A stretch of 64,000 nt of DNA from Lachnospiraceae bacterium (GTDB lineage: Bacteria; Bacillota_A; Clostridia; Lachnospirales; Lachnospiraceae), in assembly GCA_021770615.1 (NCBI GenBank), contig JAETQR010000023.1, forward strand, positions 1-64,000, read 5' to 3'. The notes below the pieces were generated by a model that saw nothing but the letters and a program-made list of their open reading frames with translations, was not told where the DNA came from and searched no databases. A program made the translations under genes and the position numbers. Of this stretch, positions 25,291-34,571 are shown one piece after another; positions within the stretch are counted from its first letter, which is position 1, and each line of letters starts with the position of its first letter.

Positions 25291-28212
25291 ATGGATACAG
25301 TAAACGGATACCGGATCATTGTAAAACAGGAGCTGAAAGAACTGGATGCCCAGGGATATCTTCTGGAGCATGAAAAAACAAAGGCAAAAATAGTGGCGAT
25401 CGAGACGGAGGATAACAATAAAGTCTTTTCCATCGGTTTTCGGACGCCGCCTAAGGATTCTACCGGTGTGGCGCATATCGTGGAGCATACCGTGTTATGC
25501 GGCTCCAAAGAATTTCCGGTGAAGGATCCGTTTATCGAATTGGCCAAGGGATCGCTCAATACGTTTTTGAATGCGATGACTTATCCGGACAAAACGGTTT
25601 ATCCGGTGGCGAGCTGCAATGAGAAGGATTTTCAGAACCTCATGCATGTGTATCTGGATGCTGTCTTTTACCCGAATATTTATAAGGAAGAAAAGATTTT
25701 CAAGCAGGAAGGCTGGCACTATGAACTGGAAGATGTAAATGGTCCGCTTAAATACAATGGGGTTGTGTTCAATGAGATGAAAGGTGTGTTTTCGTCGCCG
25801 GACCAGCTTTTGGAGAGAAAGATCCAGCAGTCCCTCTTCCCGGATACCACATATGGTTTTGAGTCCGGGGGAGACCCGGTGAACATACCGGATCTTACTT
25901 ATAAAGAATATCTTGAGTTCCATTCAAAATATTATCATCCGTCCAACAGCTATCTCTATCTGTATGGTGATATGGATATGAAGGAAAAACTGGAATGGAT
26001 CGATCAAAACTATCTGGACAGCTTTGATCATCTGGAGGTAGATTCCGAGATCAAAAGACAGAAGAGTTTTGACAAACCGGTACAGCTGGATGCCTTTTAT
26101 TCACTGGCAGAGGGAGAGAGTGAACAGGACAAAACGTATTTCAGCTACAATGCGGTAGTGGGAACTTCGCTCGACAGAGAACTTTACCTTGCGTTCCAGG
26201 TGCTTAACTACGTCCTCGTGCAGGGAGTCGGGGCGCCGGTAAAACAGGCGCTCTTAGACGCCGGCATCGGCAATGAGATCACCAGTTTTTTTGAGGAGAG
26301 TATCTGTCAGCCTGTTTTTTCTATCATTGCCAAAAATGTTTCAAAGGAAAAGAAGGAAAAATTTATTTCTGTCATTCGTGAGCAGCTCACGGAGCTTGCG
26401 GAAAATGGAATCAACAGGGATTCGTTGAATGCCGGACTGAATGCGCTTGAGTTCCGTTACAGGGAGGCAGATTTCGGACAATATCCCAAGGGGCTCATGT
26501 ATGGTCTCCAGATTTTTGACAGCTGGCTCTATGATGCGGATAAACCGTTTATCCATATACGGGCCAATGATACGTTTGAGAAATTAAGGAATCAGATCGA
26601 TGCGGATTATTTTGAGTCTCTGATTCGCAAATATCTTCTGGATAATACGCACAGATCAGTCGTTTCGGTAGAGCCAAAGACAGGACTGACAGCACAGATG
26701 GAAGAAAAAGAGGCGAAGCGGCTGGACGATCATCTGAAAACACTCTCTGACGAAGAAAAGCAGAGGCTTGTACAGGAGACGGCAGAGCTCGAAAGGTATC
26801 AGGAAGAGCCGTCCCCCAAAGAGGATCTGGCGAAGATTCCTCTTCTTTCGAGAGAGGACATCGGAAAGAAAGCGCTTGGATTTTCCAATAGAAAGAAGCA
26901 GGTGGACGGCTGCCGGGTCATTCATCATGATTATTTCACAAATGGGATCAATTATATCAGCATTTCCTTTGATATAAAACCGCTTTTGGATGAGTATGCC
27001 CCTTATATCAGCCTTCTGGCAAATGTGCTCGGCAGTGTGGATACCGATCTTCACGATAAACTCGCCTTCTCCAATGAGGTGCTGCAGAATGCGGGGGATC
27101 TGTTGTTTGGGCCGAGGATTTTCCAGAACCGTCAGAACAGGGATTATTTTGAGGCATATTTTTCAGTGACGACAAAGGTATTTACTGATAAGACAGAAAA
27201 GATACTGGAGCTGGTAGATGAAGCGATCACGCATTCTCATCTGGAGGATGAAAAACGCCTGAAGGAGATCATCGGAGAGCAGAAATCGGCGTTATTGATG
27301 CGTCTTTTGTCGGCCGGACACAGCACGGCGGTGAGCCGCGCCATGGCATATTTGTCGAAAACGTCGAAATACGATGAGGCATTCAGCGGTATTTCGTATT
27401 ACCGTTTTCTGAAAGAGCTGGATGAAAATTTTGACAGTCAGAAAGAAAACCTGACCGGGATATTGCGGATGCTCGTGAAAAAGATATTTGTAAAAGAAAA
27501 TATGCTGGCGGGCATCACATGTGCGGATAAAGATTATGAAACATTTGAAAAGGCATTTTCGCGTTTTGCTGCCACTGTGTCCGAAGGACAGGGACAGGAG
27601 GAGTGGATCCGTCCCGGGATCCGCTGCCAGGATGTAAAAGAAAATGAAGGCTTTAAAACAGCGGGGCAGATACAGTATGTAGCGAGAGTTGGCAATTATT
27701 TAAACAGGGGTATTCCTTATCATGGTGTATATAAAGTGATCAAATCGGCGCTCAGTTATGGTTATCTCTGGAATGAAGTCCGGGTAAAGGGCGGTGCATA
27801 CGGCGTCATGTGTGGTTTCCCGAATACCGGAGAGAGTTATTTTGTGTCTTACCGCGACCCGAAACTGGCGGAGACAAACGAGGTTTATAAAAGAGTGCCC
27901 GAAAGTCTACGTTCGTTTGAGGCAGATGAGCGGGAGATGACGAAATATATCATCGGTACGATCAGCGAAGTAGACACGCCGCTTACGCCGAGGGCAAAGG
28001 GGACCCGTTCCATGACTGCCCTGTTGACCGGGATAACGGAAGAAGATGTGCAGAAGGAGAGAGACCAGATTCTTCGGGCGACGGTGGAAGATATAAGAAA
28101 ATCGGCGGATATGGTAGAAGCTGTGTTAGCAGACGGAAAGATCTGCGTGCTTGGAAATGAAGATAAGGTGAAGGAAAACAGTGAGCTGTTTCAGGATATT
28201 GTTACGCTTTAA
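25291..28212 (+). CDS. M16C metallopeptidase (presequence-protease/insulinase family)
   Basis: A 973-residue zinc peptidase with the inverted motif HIVEH at residues 62-66 in GVAHIVEHTVLCGS, near the N-terminus. The double-length architecture (active half, inactive half, connecting helical linker with a Lys/Glu-rich middle) matches the M16C or PreP type, which degrades short peptides inside a closing chamber. No signal peptide is visible, so it is cytosolic. The start at ATG 25291 is chosen for GGAGG six bases upstream; the ATG at 25279 is possible. It is the last gene of a tightly spaced run from DUF1015. Substrates are unknown. Confidence 0.93.
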   Translation: MDTVNGYRIIVKQELKELDAQGYLLEHEKTKAKIVAIETEDNNKVFSIGFRTPPKDSTGVAHIVEHTVLCGSKEFPVKDPFIELAKGSLNTFLNAMTYPDKTVYPVASCNEKDFQNLMHVYLDAVFYPNIYKEEKIFKQEGWHYELEDVNGPLKYNGVVFNEMKGVFSSPDQLLERKIQQSLFPDTTYGFESGGDPVNIPDLTYKEYLEFHSKYYHPSNSYLYLYGDMDMKEKLEWIDQNYLDSFDHLEVDSEIKRQKSFDKPVQLDAFYSLAEGESEQDKTYFSYNAVVGTSLDRELYLAFQVLNYVLVQGVGAPVKQALLDAGIGNEITSFFEESICQPVFSIIAKNVSKEKKEKFISVIREQLTELAENGINRDSLNAGLNALEFRYREADFGQYPKGLMYGLQIFDSWLYDADKPFIHIRANDTFEKLRNQIDADYFESLIRKYLLDNTHRSVVSVEPKTGLTAQMEEKEAKRLDDHLKTLSDEEKQRLVQETAELERYQEEPSPKEDLAKIPLLSREDIGKKALGFSNRKKQVDGCRVIHHDYFTNGINYISISFDIKPLLDEYAPYISLLANVLGSVDTDLHDKLAFSNEVLQNAGDLLFGPRIFQNRQNRDYFEAYFSVTTKVFTDKTEKILELVDEAITHSHLEDEKRLKEIIGEQKSALLMRLLSAGHSTAVSRAMAYLSKTSKYDEAFSGISYYRFLKELDENFDSQKENLTGILRMLVKKIFVKENMLAGITCADKDYETFEKAFSRFAATVSEGQGQEEWIRPGIRCQDVKENEGFKTAGQIQYVARVGNYLNRGIPYHGVYKVIKSALSYGYLWNEVRVKGGAYGVMCGFPNTGESYFVSYRDPKLAETNEVYKRVPESLRSFEADEREMTKYIIGTISEVDTPLTPRAKGTRSMTALLTGITEEDVQKERDQILRATVEDIRKSADMVEAVLADGKICVLGNEDKVKENSELFQDIVTL

Positions 28213-28249
28213 GTATTGGTTCTTTACTGCGCGCGGATAGGAGATAAGT

Positions 28250-29176
28250 ATGGAAGAATTACAAAAAGAGGAAGAATATAAATCGGGATTTGTTTCGTTA
28301 GTGGGGCGTCCCAATGTGGGGAAATCGACTCTTATGAACCGGATCATCGGGCAGAAGATCGCGATTACAAGCAACCGGCCGCAGACGACCAGGAACCGGA
28401 TCCAGACCGTATATCACGATGCCAGGGGGCAGATCGTATTTTTGGATACCCCGGGAATCCATAAAGCGAAAAATAAGCTGGGGGAATATATGGTCAATGT
28501 GGCAGAGAGGACTTTTCGTGAGGTGGATATGATCTTATGGATCGTAGAGTCGACCACTTTTATCGGAAAAGGTGAGCGTCATATTGCAGAGCAGTTAAAA
28601 AAGGCAGATATCCCTGTTATTCTTGTCATGAACAAGATCGACACGGTGAAGAAGGAGGAACTGCTGGCCTGTATTGCGGCTTACAAAGAGATTTTGGAAT
28701 TTAGTGAGATCGTGCCGGTGTCAGCAAGGACAGGGGAGAGCGTAGATCATCTTGTAGATGTCATGTTTGGCTATCTGGAAGCGGGACCTCAGTTTTATGA
28801 CGACGATACGGTGACAGACCAGCCGGAGAGACAGATCGTGGCGGAACTTATAAGGGAAAAGGCACTGCGTCTTTTGTCCGATGAGATCCCGCATGGGATC
28901 GCTGTATCGATCGACCAGATGAAGATTCGCAAGAATAAGAAAAATATATATGATATTGATGCCACGATCGTCTGTGAGCGGGATTCCCATAAAGGCATCG
29001 TGATCGGAAAACAGGGACAGATGCTGAAAAAAATCGGGACACAGGCGAGAATAGAGATTGAAGAATTTCTCCAGAAGAAGGTTAACTTAAAGCTCTGGGT
29101 GAAGGTAAAAAAGGATTGGCGTGACAGTGACTTTTTATTGAAAAATTTTGGATACAATAAAAACGCAGACGAATAG
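28250..29176 (+). CDS. era: GTPase Era
   Basis: A 308-residue GTPase for small-subunit ribosome maturation. The G1 loop GRPNVGKS is at residues 19-26, the switch region has NRPQTTRN, G3 is DTPGIH and G4 NKID. The C-terminal KH domain (about 205-300) has GVIGKQG-like sequence GIVIGKQGQMLKKIG that binds the 3' end of 16S rRNA. It heads the era-yqzL-recO order typical of Firmicutes. GGAGATAAG precedes the ATG. Confidence 0.98.
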   Translation: MEELQKEEEYKSGFVSLVGRPNVGKSTLMNRIIGQKIAITSNRPQTTRNRIQTVYHDARGQIVFLDTPGIHKAKNKLGEYMVNVAERTFREVDMILWIVESTTFIGKGERHIAEQLKKADIPVILVMNKIDTVKKEELLACIAAYKEILEFSEIVPVSARTGESVDHLVDVMFGYLEAGPQFYDDDTVTDQPERQIVAELIREKALRLLSDEIPHGIAVSIDQMKIRKNKKNIYDIDATIVCERDSHKGIVIGKQGQMLKKIGTQARIEIEEFLQKKVNLKLWVKVKKDWRDSDFLLKNFGYNKNADE

Positions 29177-29177
29177 G

Positions 29178-29207
29178 TTGAAATAATCTGGCAGAATGTT
29201 CTAGTAT
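29178..29207 (+). promoter_or_regulatory. Possible promoter for yqzL-recO
   Basis: TTGAAA (29178-29183), 18-base spacer, TAGTAT (29202-29207), beginning just past the era stop. It lies 87 bases before the yqzL-like start. Confidence 0.4.
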
Positions 29208-29293
29208 AGCGGTATTCGATTGTGGAGAATCTAGTAGTAGAGACCGAAAGCGCAAAGGATTGTGTCGGCGAATAAACTACGGAGGAGAACAAG

Positions 29294-29491
29294 ATGCAGA
29301 GCGATTACTGGAATGATTTTACAAAGAGCGGGAAAGTATCCGATTACTTAAAGTATGTAGATTCTGCAAGGAATACAGCAGATGGAACAGGAGAATGTTC
29401 TGGAACAGGCGGACAGTCTTATGGTATGGAGTCGGTGAAATATGCAGGAAAAAGTGACTGGAATGGTGCTGTCGGGCACACCGGTTGGTGA
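29294..29491 (+). CDS. yqzL: YqzL-like small protein
   Basis: A 65-residue protein between era and recO. Its first 25 residues (YWNDFTKSGKVSDYLKY) fit the short YqzL pattern, in which Trp, Phe, Gly and a Tyr-Leu pair are conserved, and the position is the classic one for yqzL. The C-terminal half is Gly/Ser-rich and is read through the recO start, which it overlaps by 50 bases. CGGAGGAG precedes the ATG. Its function is unknown. The tail may be longer than in the Bacillus protein of about 47 residues. Confidence 0.7.
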   Translation: MQSDYWNDFTKSGKVSDYLKYVDSARNTADGTGECSGTGGQSYGMESVKYAGKSDWNGAVGHTGW

Positions 29492-30197
29492 ATATGATAA
29501 AAGGCTTGTGATACTCACACGGGAACGGGGAAAGATCGCTGCTTTTGCAAGAGGTGCAAGAAGACCGAAAAGTCCCCTTCTGGCAGCGTGCGAACCATTT
29601 ACATTTGGAGAGTTTCTGGTATACCGGGGCAGGGATTCTTACACAGTTTCTTCCGTCGAAGTAGGGAATTATTTTTCGGAATTGCGGGAAGAACTGGAAG
29701 ATATTTATATGGGCATGTATTTTTGCGAGGTGGCAGATTTTTTTACAAGGGAGAATCTGGATGCGACAGATGTGTTAAAGCTTCTTTACCAGTCCTTACG
29801 GGCCTTGAAAGTACCGTCGCTGAACCGGAATCTGGTGAGATGTATTTATGAGTTTAAAATGATCGCGGTGAACGGGGAGGCTCCCCGTTTATTTGCGTGT
29901 ATGGGGTGTGGAAAGAAAGAGGAACTTTTTTATTTTCACAGGGACGAGGCAGGGATCTTATGTGGGGATTGTTATGAAAAAACTCCTTATAAAGGAAGAG
30001 GCGCTGTAAAGATCGCAGGGACGACGACGTACATACTTCAGAGGATCATTGCCTCACCGGTGGAAAAATTATATACATTTACAGTTGCGGAAAATGTGCA
30101 GCAGGAGCTGCAGGCGGTCATAAAACATTATTTTACGTCCCGGGTGGACAAAGAATTTGCTTCCAGTGCGATATTGGAGGAATTGATGGGAAGATAG
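29442..30197 (+). CDS. recO: DNA repair protein RecO
   Basis: A 251-residue recombination mediator that works with RecR and RecF to load RecA at gaps. The N-terminal OB fold contains VGEYDKRLVILTRERGKIAAFARGARRPKS, here given only as a region (residues about 15-45); the C-terminal part has a zinc site CMGCGKK and CGDCYE. Length is standard. The start lies within the yqzL-like gene, supporting translational coupling, with GGAGTCGGTGA upstream. Confidence 0.95.
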   Translation: MQEKVTGMVLSGTPVGEYDKRLVILTRERGKIAAFARGARRPKSPLLAACEPFTFGEFLVYRGRDSYTVSSVEVGNYFSELREELEDIYMGMYFCEVADFFTRENLDATDVLKLLYQSLRALKVPSLNRNLVRCIYEFKMIAVNGEAPRLFACMGCGKKEELFYFHRDEAGILCGDCYEKTPYKGRGAVKIAGTTTYILQRIIASPVEKLYTFTVAENVQQELQAVIKHYFTSRVDKEFASSAILEELMGR

Positions 30198-30272
30198 CAT
30201 GGAGAAAAAGTCATTTTTCTAATGCGCCCGGCAATATGAACAAAAAGGAATTGTTCACTAATAGTATAATCT

Positions 30273-30303
30273 TGGTGCGCGATTTTCAGCCGCACCTTTT
30301 TTT
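30273..30303 (+). terminator. Intrinsic terminator after recO
   Basis: GGTGCG (30274-30279) pairs with CGCACC (30291-30296), followed by seven T. It isolates the era-recO group from the ABC transporter genes. Confidence 0.85.
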
Positions 30304-30358
30304 CACGAAATGACAAAAATTTCATATGATGAGATATAGCAATATCAGGGGGCAGTGT

Positions 30359-31132
30359 ATGAGCAATATTTTGTCATTTCACGATATATCTTACTCCTAC
30401 CACAGTGTATACGGGGAAACCCTGGCCATTGACAACCTGAGTTTTGATGTGAAGGAGGGGGAGTTTCTGGCTGTTGTAGGCCCGAGCGGATGTGGCAAGT
30501 CCACACTCCTCTCTGTGATCGCAGGACTGATCGAGCCGGATTCCGGCAGGGTTCTCATTGAAAATACAGAGCGTGAAAAATCCGGTATCCAGATTGGATA
30601 TATGTTGCAGAGAGATCATCTTCTGGAGTGGAAAAATACGTATCAGAATGCGGCCCTTGGGCTCTCAGTACAAAAGGGAAAATGCAGTGAAGACAAAATA
30701 ATGCTTTTAAATCATTTATTACAGACATACGGTCTCATATCTTTTGAGAAATCAAGGCCCTCCGAATTGTCCGGTGGCATGAGGCAGCGGGTTGCGCTGA
30801 TCCGGACTCTTTTGATGGAGCCGGATCTGCTTTTATTGGATGAGCCCTTTTCCGCGCTGGATTATCAGACGAGGCTCGAGGTATCTGACGATATCTGGAA
30901 GATCATAAAAAAGGAAAAGAAAACAGCGATCCTTATTACCCATGACATATCTGAAGCAATCAGTATGGGGGACCGGGTCATTGTTCTTTCTGAACGGCCG
31001 GCCAGATTGAAAAAAGATATTCGGATCGATCTGACATTTGAGGGAGAAATATCACCATTTAAGGCGAGAAGCACACCTGAATTTCAAACTTATTTTAATG
31101 AAATATGGGAGGAACTCAATGGTGGAAAATAA
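30359..31132 (+). CDS. ABC transporter ATP-binding protein, nitrate/sulfonate/taurine type
   Basis: A 257-residue ATPase with Walker A GPSGCGKST, signature LSGGMRQRVAL, Walker B LLLLDEPFSALD and the H-loop ITHD. The ending, FExEISPFKARSTPEFQ, is common in the SsuB/TauB/ThiZ group. Start ATG 30359 lies after AGGGGGC; an earlier in-frame ATG at 30326 has no site. The permease gene overlaps its end by 14 bases, so the two are translated together. Substrate is unknown: nitrate, sulfonates, thiamine precursors and riboflavin are all served by this family. Confidence 0.9.
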   Translation: MSNILSFHDISYSYHSVYGETLAIDNLSFDVKEGEFLAVVGPSGCGKSTLLSVIAGLIEPDSGRVLIENTEREKSGIQIGYMLQRDHLLEWKNTYQNAALGLSVQKGKCSEDKIMLLNHLLQTYGLISFEKSRPSELSGGMRQRVALIRTLLMEPDLLLLDEPFSALDYQTRLEVSDDIWKIIKKEKKTAILITHDISEAISMGDRVIVLSERPARLKKDIRIDLTFEGEISPFKARSTPEFQTYFNEIWEELNGGK

Positions 31133-31952
31133 AATATCCATACGGAAATTAAAACAGAGTCTCACAAAGGATATTTCAGAAAAACAGCGCGAATTTATTA
31201 CCGGCTGTATCCGCCAGAAGCGAAAAGTAAGAGTACTTCAGATCAGTATTTTTTTGTTATTTATCATCGTCTGGGAAACAGCCACCCGGTTTGATATTAT
31301 TGATCCGTTTGTATTCAGTAGTCCATCAAGGATGCTTGAGTGCTTTGTGGCTCTCTCTGCGGACGGAAGTATTTATTACCACATCGGGGTGACGCTGTTT
31401 GAGACATTTTTAAGCTTTCTTCTCATTATGTTTTTTGGTATTTTTATTGCGGTTCTGCTCTGGTGGAATACGACGGTTGCGAAAGTGTGCGAACCGTATC
31501 TGGTCGTTTTAAACAGCCTTCCGAAAACAGCTCTCGCACCGGTATTTATCGTCTGGCTTGGAAATAATATGAAGACGATCATCGTGGCGGCTGTTTCGGT
31601 AGCGGTTTTCGGAAGCATCATTACCCTTTATACAGCATTTTGTTCTGTGGAGGAGGAAAAGGTTAAATTGATCCGCACACTCGGCGGAAGCCGGATCGAT
31701 ATTTTAAAATATATCGTACTCCCGGGAAATGCCCATACGATCGTGAGCAATATGAAAGTAAATATCGGCCTGTCTCTGGTTGGTGTTATCATCGGAGAGT
31801 TTCTTGCAGCAAATGCCGGGCTTGGTTATCTGATCGTCTATGGAAGTCAGGTATTTAAACTGGACTATGTCATATTGAGTATCGTCATATTATGTATTGT
31901 GGCCACGGGATTATATAAAGGCCTCGAGGCGGTGGAGAAACATTTCGGTTGA
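31119..31952 (+). CDS. ABC transporter permease, SsuC/TauC type
   Basis: A 277-residue inner-membrane permease with about six hydrophobic segments (one at about residues 40-57, the rest after 90) and the EAA-like loop at TLGGSRIDILKYIVLPGNA, which docks on the ATPase. The start at ATG 31119 is fixed by GGGAGGA. The first 35 residues are polar and basic. No substrate-binding protein is encoded next to the pair, and glgA follows after 125 bases, so the binding protein must be elsewhere or missing. Confidence 0.88.
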   Translation: MVENKISIRKLKQSLTKDISEKQREFITGCIRQKRKVRVLQISIFLLFIIVWETATRFDIIDPFVFSSPSRMLECFVALSADGSIYYHIGVTLFETFLSFLLIMFFGIFIAVLLWWNTTVAKVCEPYLVVLNSLPKTALAPVFIVWLGNNMKTIIVAAVSVAVFGSIITLYTAFCSVEEEKVKLIRTLGGSRIDILKYIVLPGNAHTIVSNMKVNIGLSLVGVIIGEFLAANAGLGYLIVYGSQVFKLDYVILSIVILCIVATGLYKGLEAVEKHFG

Positions 31953-32022
31953 CGTGGCGGTATTGTTTTGCATTTAGAGCGAAATAATGAAAAAAGTGCT
32001 TTTCTATCCCCTCCAAATAGTG

Positions 32023-32033
32023 TATACTATAAT
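32023..32033 (+). promoter_or_regulatory. Possible -10 region for glgA
   Basis: Overlapping TATACT (32023-32028) and TATAAT (32028-32033), 45 bases before glgA. No good -35 box is found at 16-18 bases, so an activator may be needed. Confidence 0.35.
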
Positions 32034-32077
32034 CATATAATTACTTATGGGATACGATGTGAAATGGAGGGAAAGAC

Positions 32078-33514
32078 ATGAAAAAGATTTTATTTGTAGC
32101 TTCTGAGTGCGTACCGTTTATAAAAACAGGTGGTCTTGCAGATGTTGTCGGGTCACTGCCAAAGTACTTTAACAAAGACGAATTTGATGCAAGGGTTATG
32201 ATTCCGAAATATACGGCGATACCCGAAGAATATAAAAACCAGATGGAGTTTGTTACACATTTTTATCTTGAGCTTGCCTGGCGTAAGCAGTATGTGGGGA
32301 TTTTCAAACTGGATCATCAGGGAGTTACGTTTTATTTTCTTGACAATGAATTTTATTTCAGCGGGAATACACCATATGGGGAAATTTATCAGGATATTGA
32401 GAAATTTGCCTTCTTTAGCAAGGCGGCGTTATCCGCTCTTCCGCTTCTTGATTTCCGTCCGGACATTGTGCACTGCCATGACTGGCAGACGGGTCTTGTT
32501 CCGGTCTATCTGAAAGACTCGTTCCAGCAGGGGGATTTCTTCCGTGGTATTAAGTCGATCATGACGATCCATAATCTGAAATTCCAGGGTATCTGGGATA
32601 AGAAGACGGTTATGGATACAGCCGGGCTGGATGCCTATTATTTTACACCGGATAAGCTTGAAGCTTATGGGGATGCCAATTATCTGAAAGGCGGTCTTGT
32701 TTATGCGGATCAGATCACGACGGTGAGTGATACATACGCTGAAGAGATAAAAACACCATTTTATGGGGAAAAATTAGACGGTTTGATCAATGCAAAGGCG
32801 TCATGCCTTACCGGTATCGTAAACGGTCTGGATTACGATGAATATAATCCGGCGACAGACCCATTGATCGCCGCACATTATGATGCGAGGACATTCCGGA
32901 AAGAAAAAGTGAAGAATAAGAGGGCGCTGCAGAAAGAGCTTGGACTTGCCCAGGACGACAGAAAGTTTATGATCGGTATTGTTTCACGACTTACTGACCA
33001 GAAGGGATTTGATCTCATTGATTATGTGATCGAAGAGATTTGTGCGGACGACACCCAGCTCGTTGTGCTTGGAACCGGAGAAGAAAAGTATGAGCATTTG
33101 TTCCGGCACTTTGCATGGAAATATCCGGAGCGGGTATCTGCGAATATATTCTATTCCAACGAGCGCTCCCATAAAATATATGCATCCTGTGATGCGTTTC
33201 TGATGCCGTCGCTGTTCGAGCCATGTGGTCTCAGCCAGTTGATGAGCCTGCGCTATGGAACCGTACCGATCGTTCGCGAGACCGGCGGCCTGAAAGACAC
33301 TGTGGAGCCGTACAATGAATATGAGAGCAAAGGAACCGGATTTTCTTTTGCCAATTACAACGCTCATGAAATGCTGAATACGATCCGCTATGCAAAATAT
33401 GTTTACTATAATAAGAAACGCGATTGGAATAAGATCATCGACCGCGGCATGGCCATGGATTTCTCATGGGCAAGTTCAGCGAGAAAGTATGAGGAGCTTT
33501 ACAATAGAATGTGA
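32078..33514 (+). CDS. glgA: Glycogen synthase (ADP-glucose type, GT5)
   Basis: A 478-residue transferase that extends alpha-1,4 glucan. The substrate-binding motif KTGGLADV is at residues 16-23; the C-terminal GT-B domain has SLFEPCGLSQLMSLRYGTVPIVRETGGLKDT as a region near 385-415 with the conserved Glu. Length is normal for GT5. TGGAGGGAA precedes the ATG. No ADP-glucose pyrophosphorylase (glgC) is in the window. With glgB at 23-25 kb it supports glycogen storage. Confidence 0.96.
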   Translation: MKKILFVASECVPFIKTGGLADVVGSLPKYFNKDEFDARVMIPKYTAIPEEYKNQMEFVTHFYLELAWRKQYVGIFKLDHQGVTFYFLDNEFYFSGNTPYGEIYQDIEKFAFFSKAALSALPLLDFRPDIVHCHDWQTGLVPVYLKDSFQQGDFFRGIKSIMTIHNLKFQGIWDKKTVMDTAGLDAYYFTPDKLEAYGDANYLKGGLVYADQITTVSDTYAEEIKTPFYGEKLDGLINAKASCLTGIVNGLDYDEYNPATDPLIAAHYDARTFRKEKVKNKRALQKELGLAQDDRKFMIGIVSRLTDQKGFDLIDYVIEEICADDTQLVVLGTGEEKYEHLFRHFAWKYPERVSANIFYSNERSHKIYASCDAFLMPSLFEPCGLSQLMSLRYGTVPIVRETGGLKDTVEPYNEYESKGTGFSFANYNAHEMLNTIRYAKYVYYNKKRDWNKIIDRGMAMDFSWASSARKYEELYNRM

Positions 33515-33817
33515 CCATTATCAGGGATGACAGGTACAAAACTCCCATCCTTTATAATGAGAGACCGCTTGCGCTATATGTGGCATGCAGCAGTGCCGGG
33601 CTGCAGAAGACGCAGTCCGGACACCGGCGGCCATGTTTGGTTGTCTGCTTTTTATTATAATATATCTGTGCCGGGATAAATCTTTTGTGTCCGCACATAC
33701 TATGGGAAAGCAGATGATGAAAGTGTTGATGAAACGGATATATTATTGTAGATTGTTTTTAGTGATCGTGTTGTAGTAACCTGTGCGGGTTATGACCGGA
33801 GAGGGGGAGGTTGAACA
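33515..33817. other. Intergenic stretch of 303 bases with little visible content
   Basis: I see no convincing gene. A candidate promoter lies at its right end: TTGATG (33726-33731), 17-base spacer, TAGATT (33749-33754), suited to the toxin-antitoxin pair. AACC-TGTGC-GGGTT near 33778-33792 is a small hairpin. A 63-codon frame (33585-33776) has no ribosome binding site. Confidence 0.4.
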
Positions 33818-34042
33818 ATGAGTGAGAGAGAACAAATATATCAATTACTGGATGCAGTCCCGGAAGCAAAAATCAGTTATGTTGTTGCATATCTGCAAGG
33901 ATTGACGGAAGGCGAGGAAATAACGCCGAACGCTGAAACGTTAGAAGCATTTGCGGAAGTGGATGAGATGAAAAAGAAGGGGAATGGCCAGCATTTCAGC
34001 GGCTCCACGGAAGATTTTTTTAATATGCTTTTGGAGGAATAA
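33818..34042 (+). CDS. RelB/DinJ-like antitoxin
   Basis: A 74-residue acidic protein three bases upstream of a YafQ-type toxin gene. The N-terminus (REQIYQLLDAVPEAKISYVV) is a helical segment seen in clostridial antitoxins; the C-terminal part (about 45-74) with HFSGSTEDFFNMLLEE should wrap around the toxin. GGGGGAGG precedes the ATG. Such antitoxins bind their own promoter together with the toxin. No recognisable ribbon-helix-helix motif is certain, so the identification relies partly on the neighbour. Confidence 0.75.
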   Translation: MSEREQIYQLLDAVPEAKISYVVAYLQGLTEGEEITPNAETLEAFAEVDEMKKKGNGQHFSGSTEDFFNMLLEE

Positions 34043-34045
34043 AAA

Positions 34046-34318
34046 ATGCTGAATGTAAACAATTCCGGCCAATTTAAAAGGGATTTAAAAAGATGTGCTA
34101 AACGTGGGTATGATTTAAAGGTTTTGCAAGAAGTTATCGATGTTTTACGTATACCGGAACCACTGCCGGTAAAAAACCAAGATCACGACTTAAAAGGGAA
34201 GTATAAAGGGCGCAGAGAGTGCCATGTTGCACCGGACTGGTTGTTGATATATGAAATTGATGGGAACGATTTGTATTTAGATAGAACAGGAACGCATTCA
34301 GATCTGTTTCAGAGATAA
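34046..34318 (+). CDS. YafQ/RelE-type mRNA interferase toxin
   Basis: A 90-residue basic protein. The N-terminal FKRDLKRCAKRGYD, the middle LKGKYKGRRECHV and the C-terminal PDWLLIYEID and RTGTHSDLF follow the YafQ pattern closely; the His in GTHSDLF is the expected catalytic residue for ribosome-dependent mRNA cleavage. It follows the antitoxin with three bases between the genes, a typical type II operon. A terminator stands 20 bases after the stop. The pair is intact, with no frameshift. Confidence 0.88.
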   Translation: MLNVNNSGQFKRDLKRCAKRGYDLKVLQEVIDVLRIPEPLPVKNQDHDLKGKYKGRRECHVAPDWLLIYEIDGNDLYLDRTGTHSDLFQR

Positions 34319-34340
34319 ATGAAAGAGAATGATATTGAGA

Positions 34341-34375
34341 GAGAGCCTTGAGATGAAATCAAAGGCTCTTTTTAT
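34341..34375 (+). terminator. Intrinsic terminator of the toxin-antitoxin operon
   Basis: AGAGCCTT (34342-34349) pairs with AAGGCTCT (34362-34369), followed by TTTTT. Clear stem and T-run. Confidence 0.85.
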
Positions 34376-34454
34376 AATTTTGGACACTGTTGAAATTAAA
34401 GACTTTGGAAGTCTAAGAAAATCGCATAAAGTTCAAAAAAATATAAAGATTTTA

Positions 34455-34487
34455 TTGTGTTATACAACAAAAACTGGTAAAATACCA
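34455..34487 (+). promoter_or_regulatory. Promoter and small palindrome before the 1051-residue surface protein
   Basis: TTGTGT (34455-34460), 17-base spacer, TAAAAT (34478-34483). The -10 box sits inside TGGTA-AAA-TACCA (34475-34487), which could be an operator or just an early hairpin. The gene starts about 85 bases downstream. Confidence 0.45.
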
Positions 34488-34571
34488 AATGTGATTAATA
34501 TTGTTAAAAGATGTCTTTTGGCAGTATTAATTAAACGAAGGGAAATAAAAAAACATTTGGGAGGATATGAG

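Noticed and set aside
30265..30270. Consensus TATAAT after recO
   Set aside because: There is no -35 box at a useful distance and a strong terminator starts four bases later.
33585..33776. A 63-codon frame between glgA and the antitoxin
   Set aside because: No ribosome binding site and no coherent protein features apart from one short hydrophobic run.
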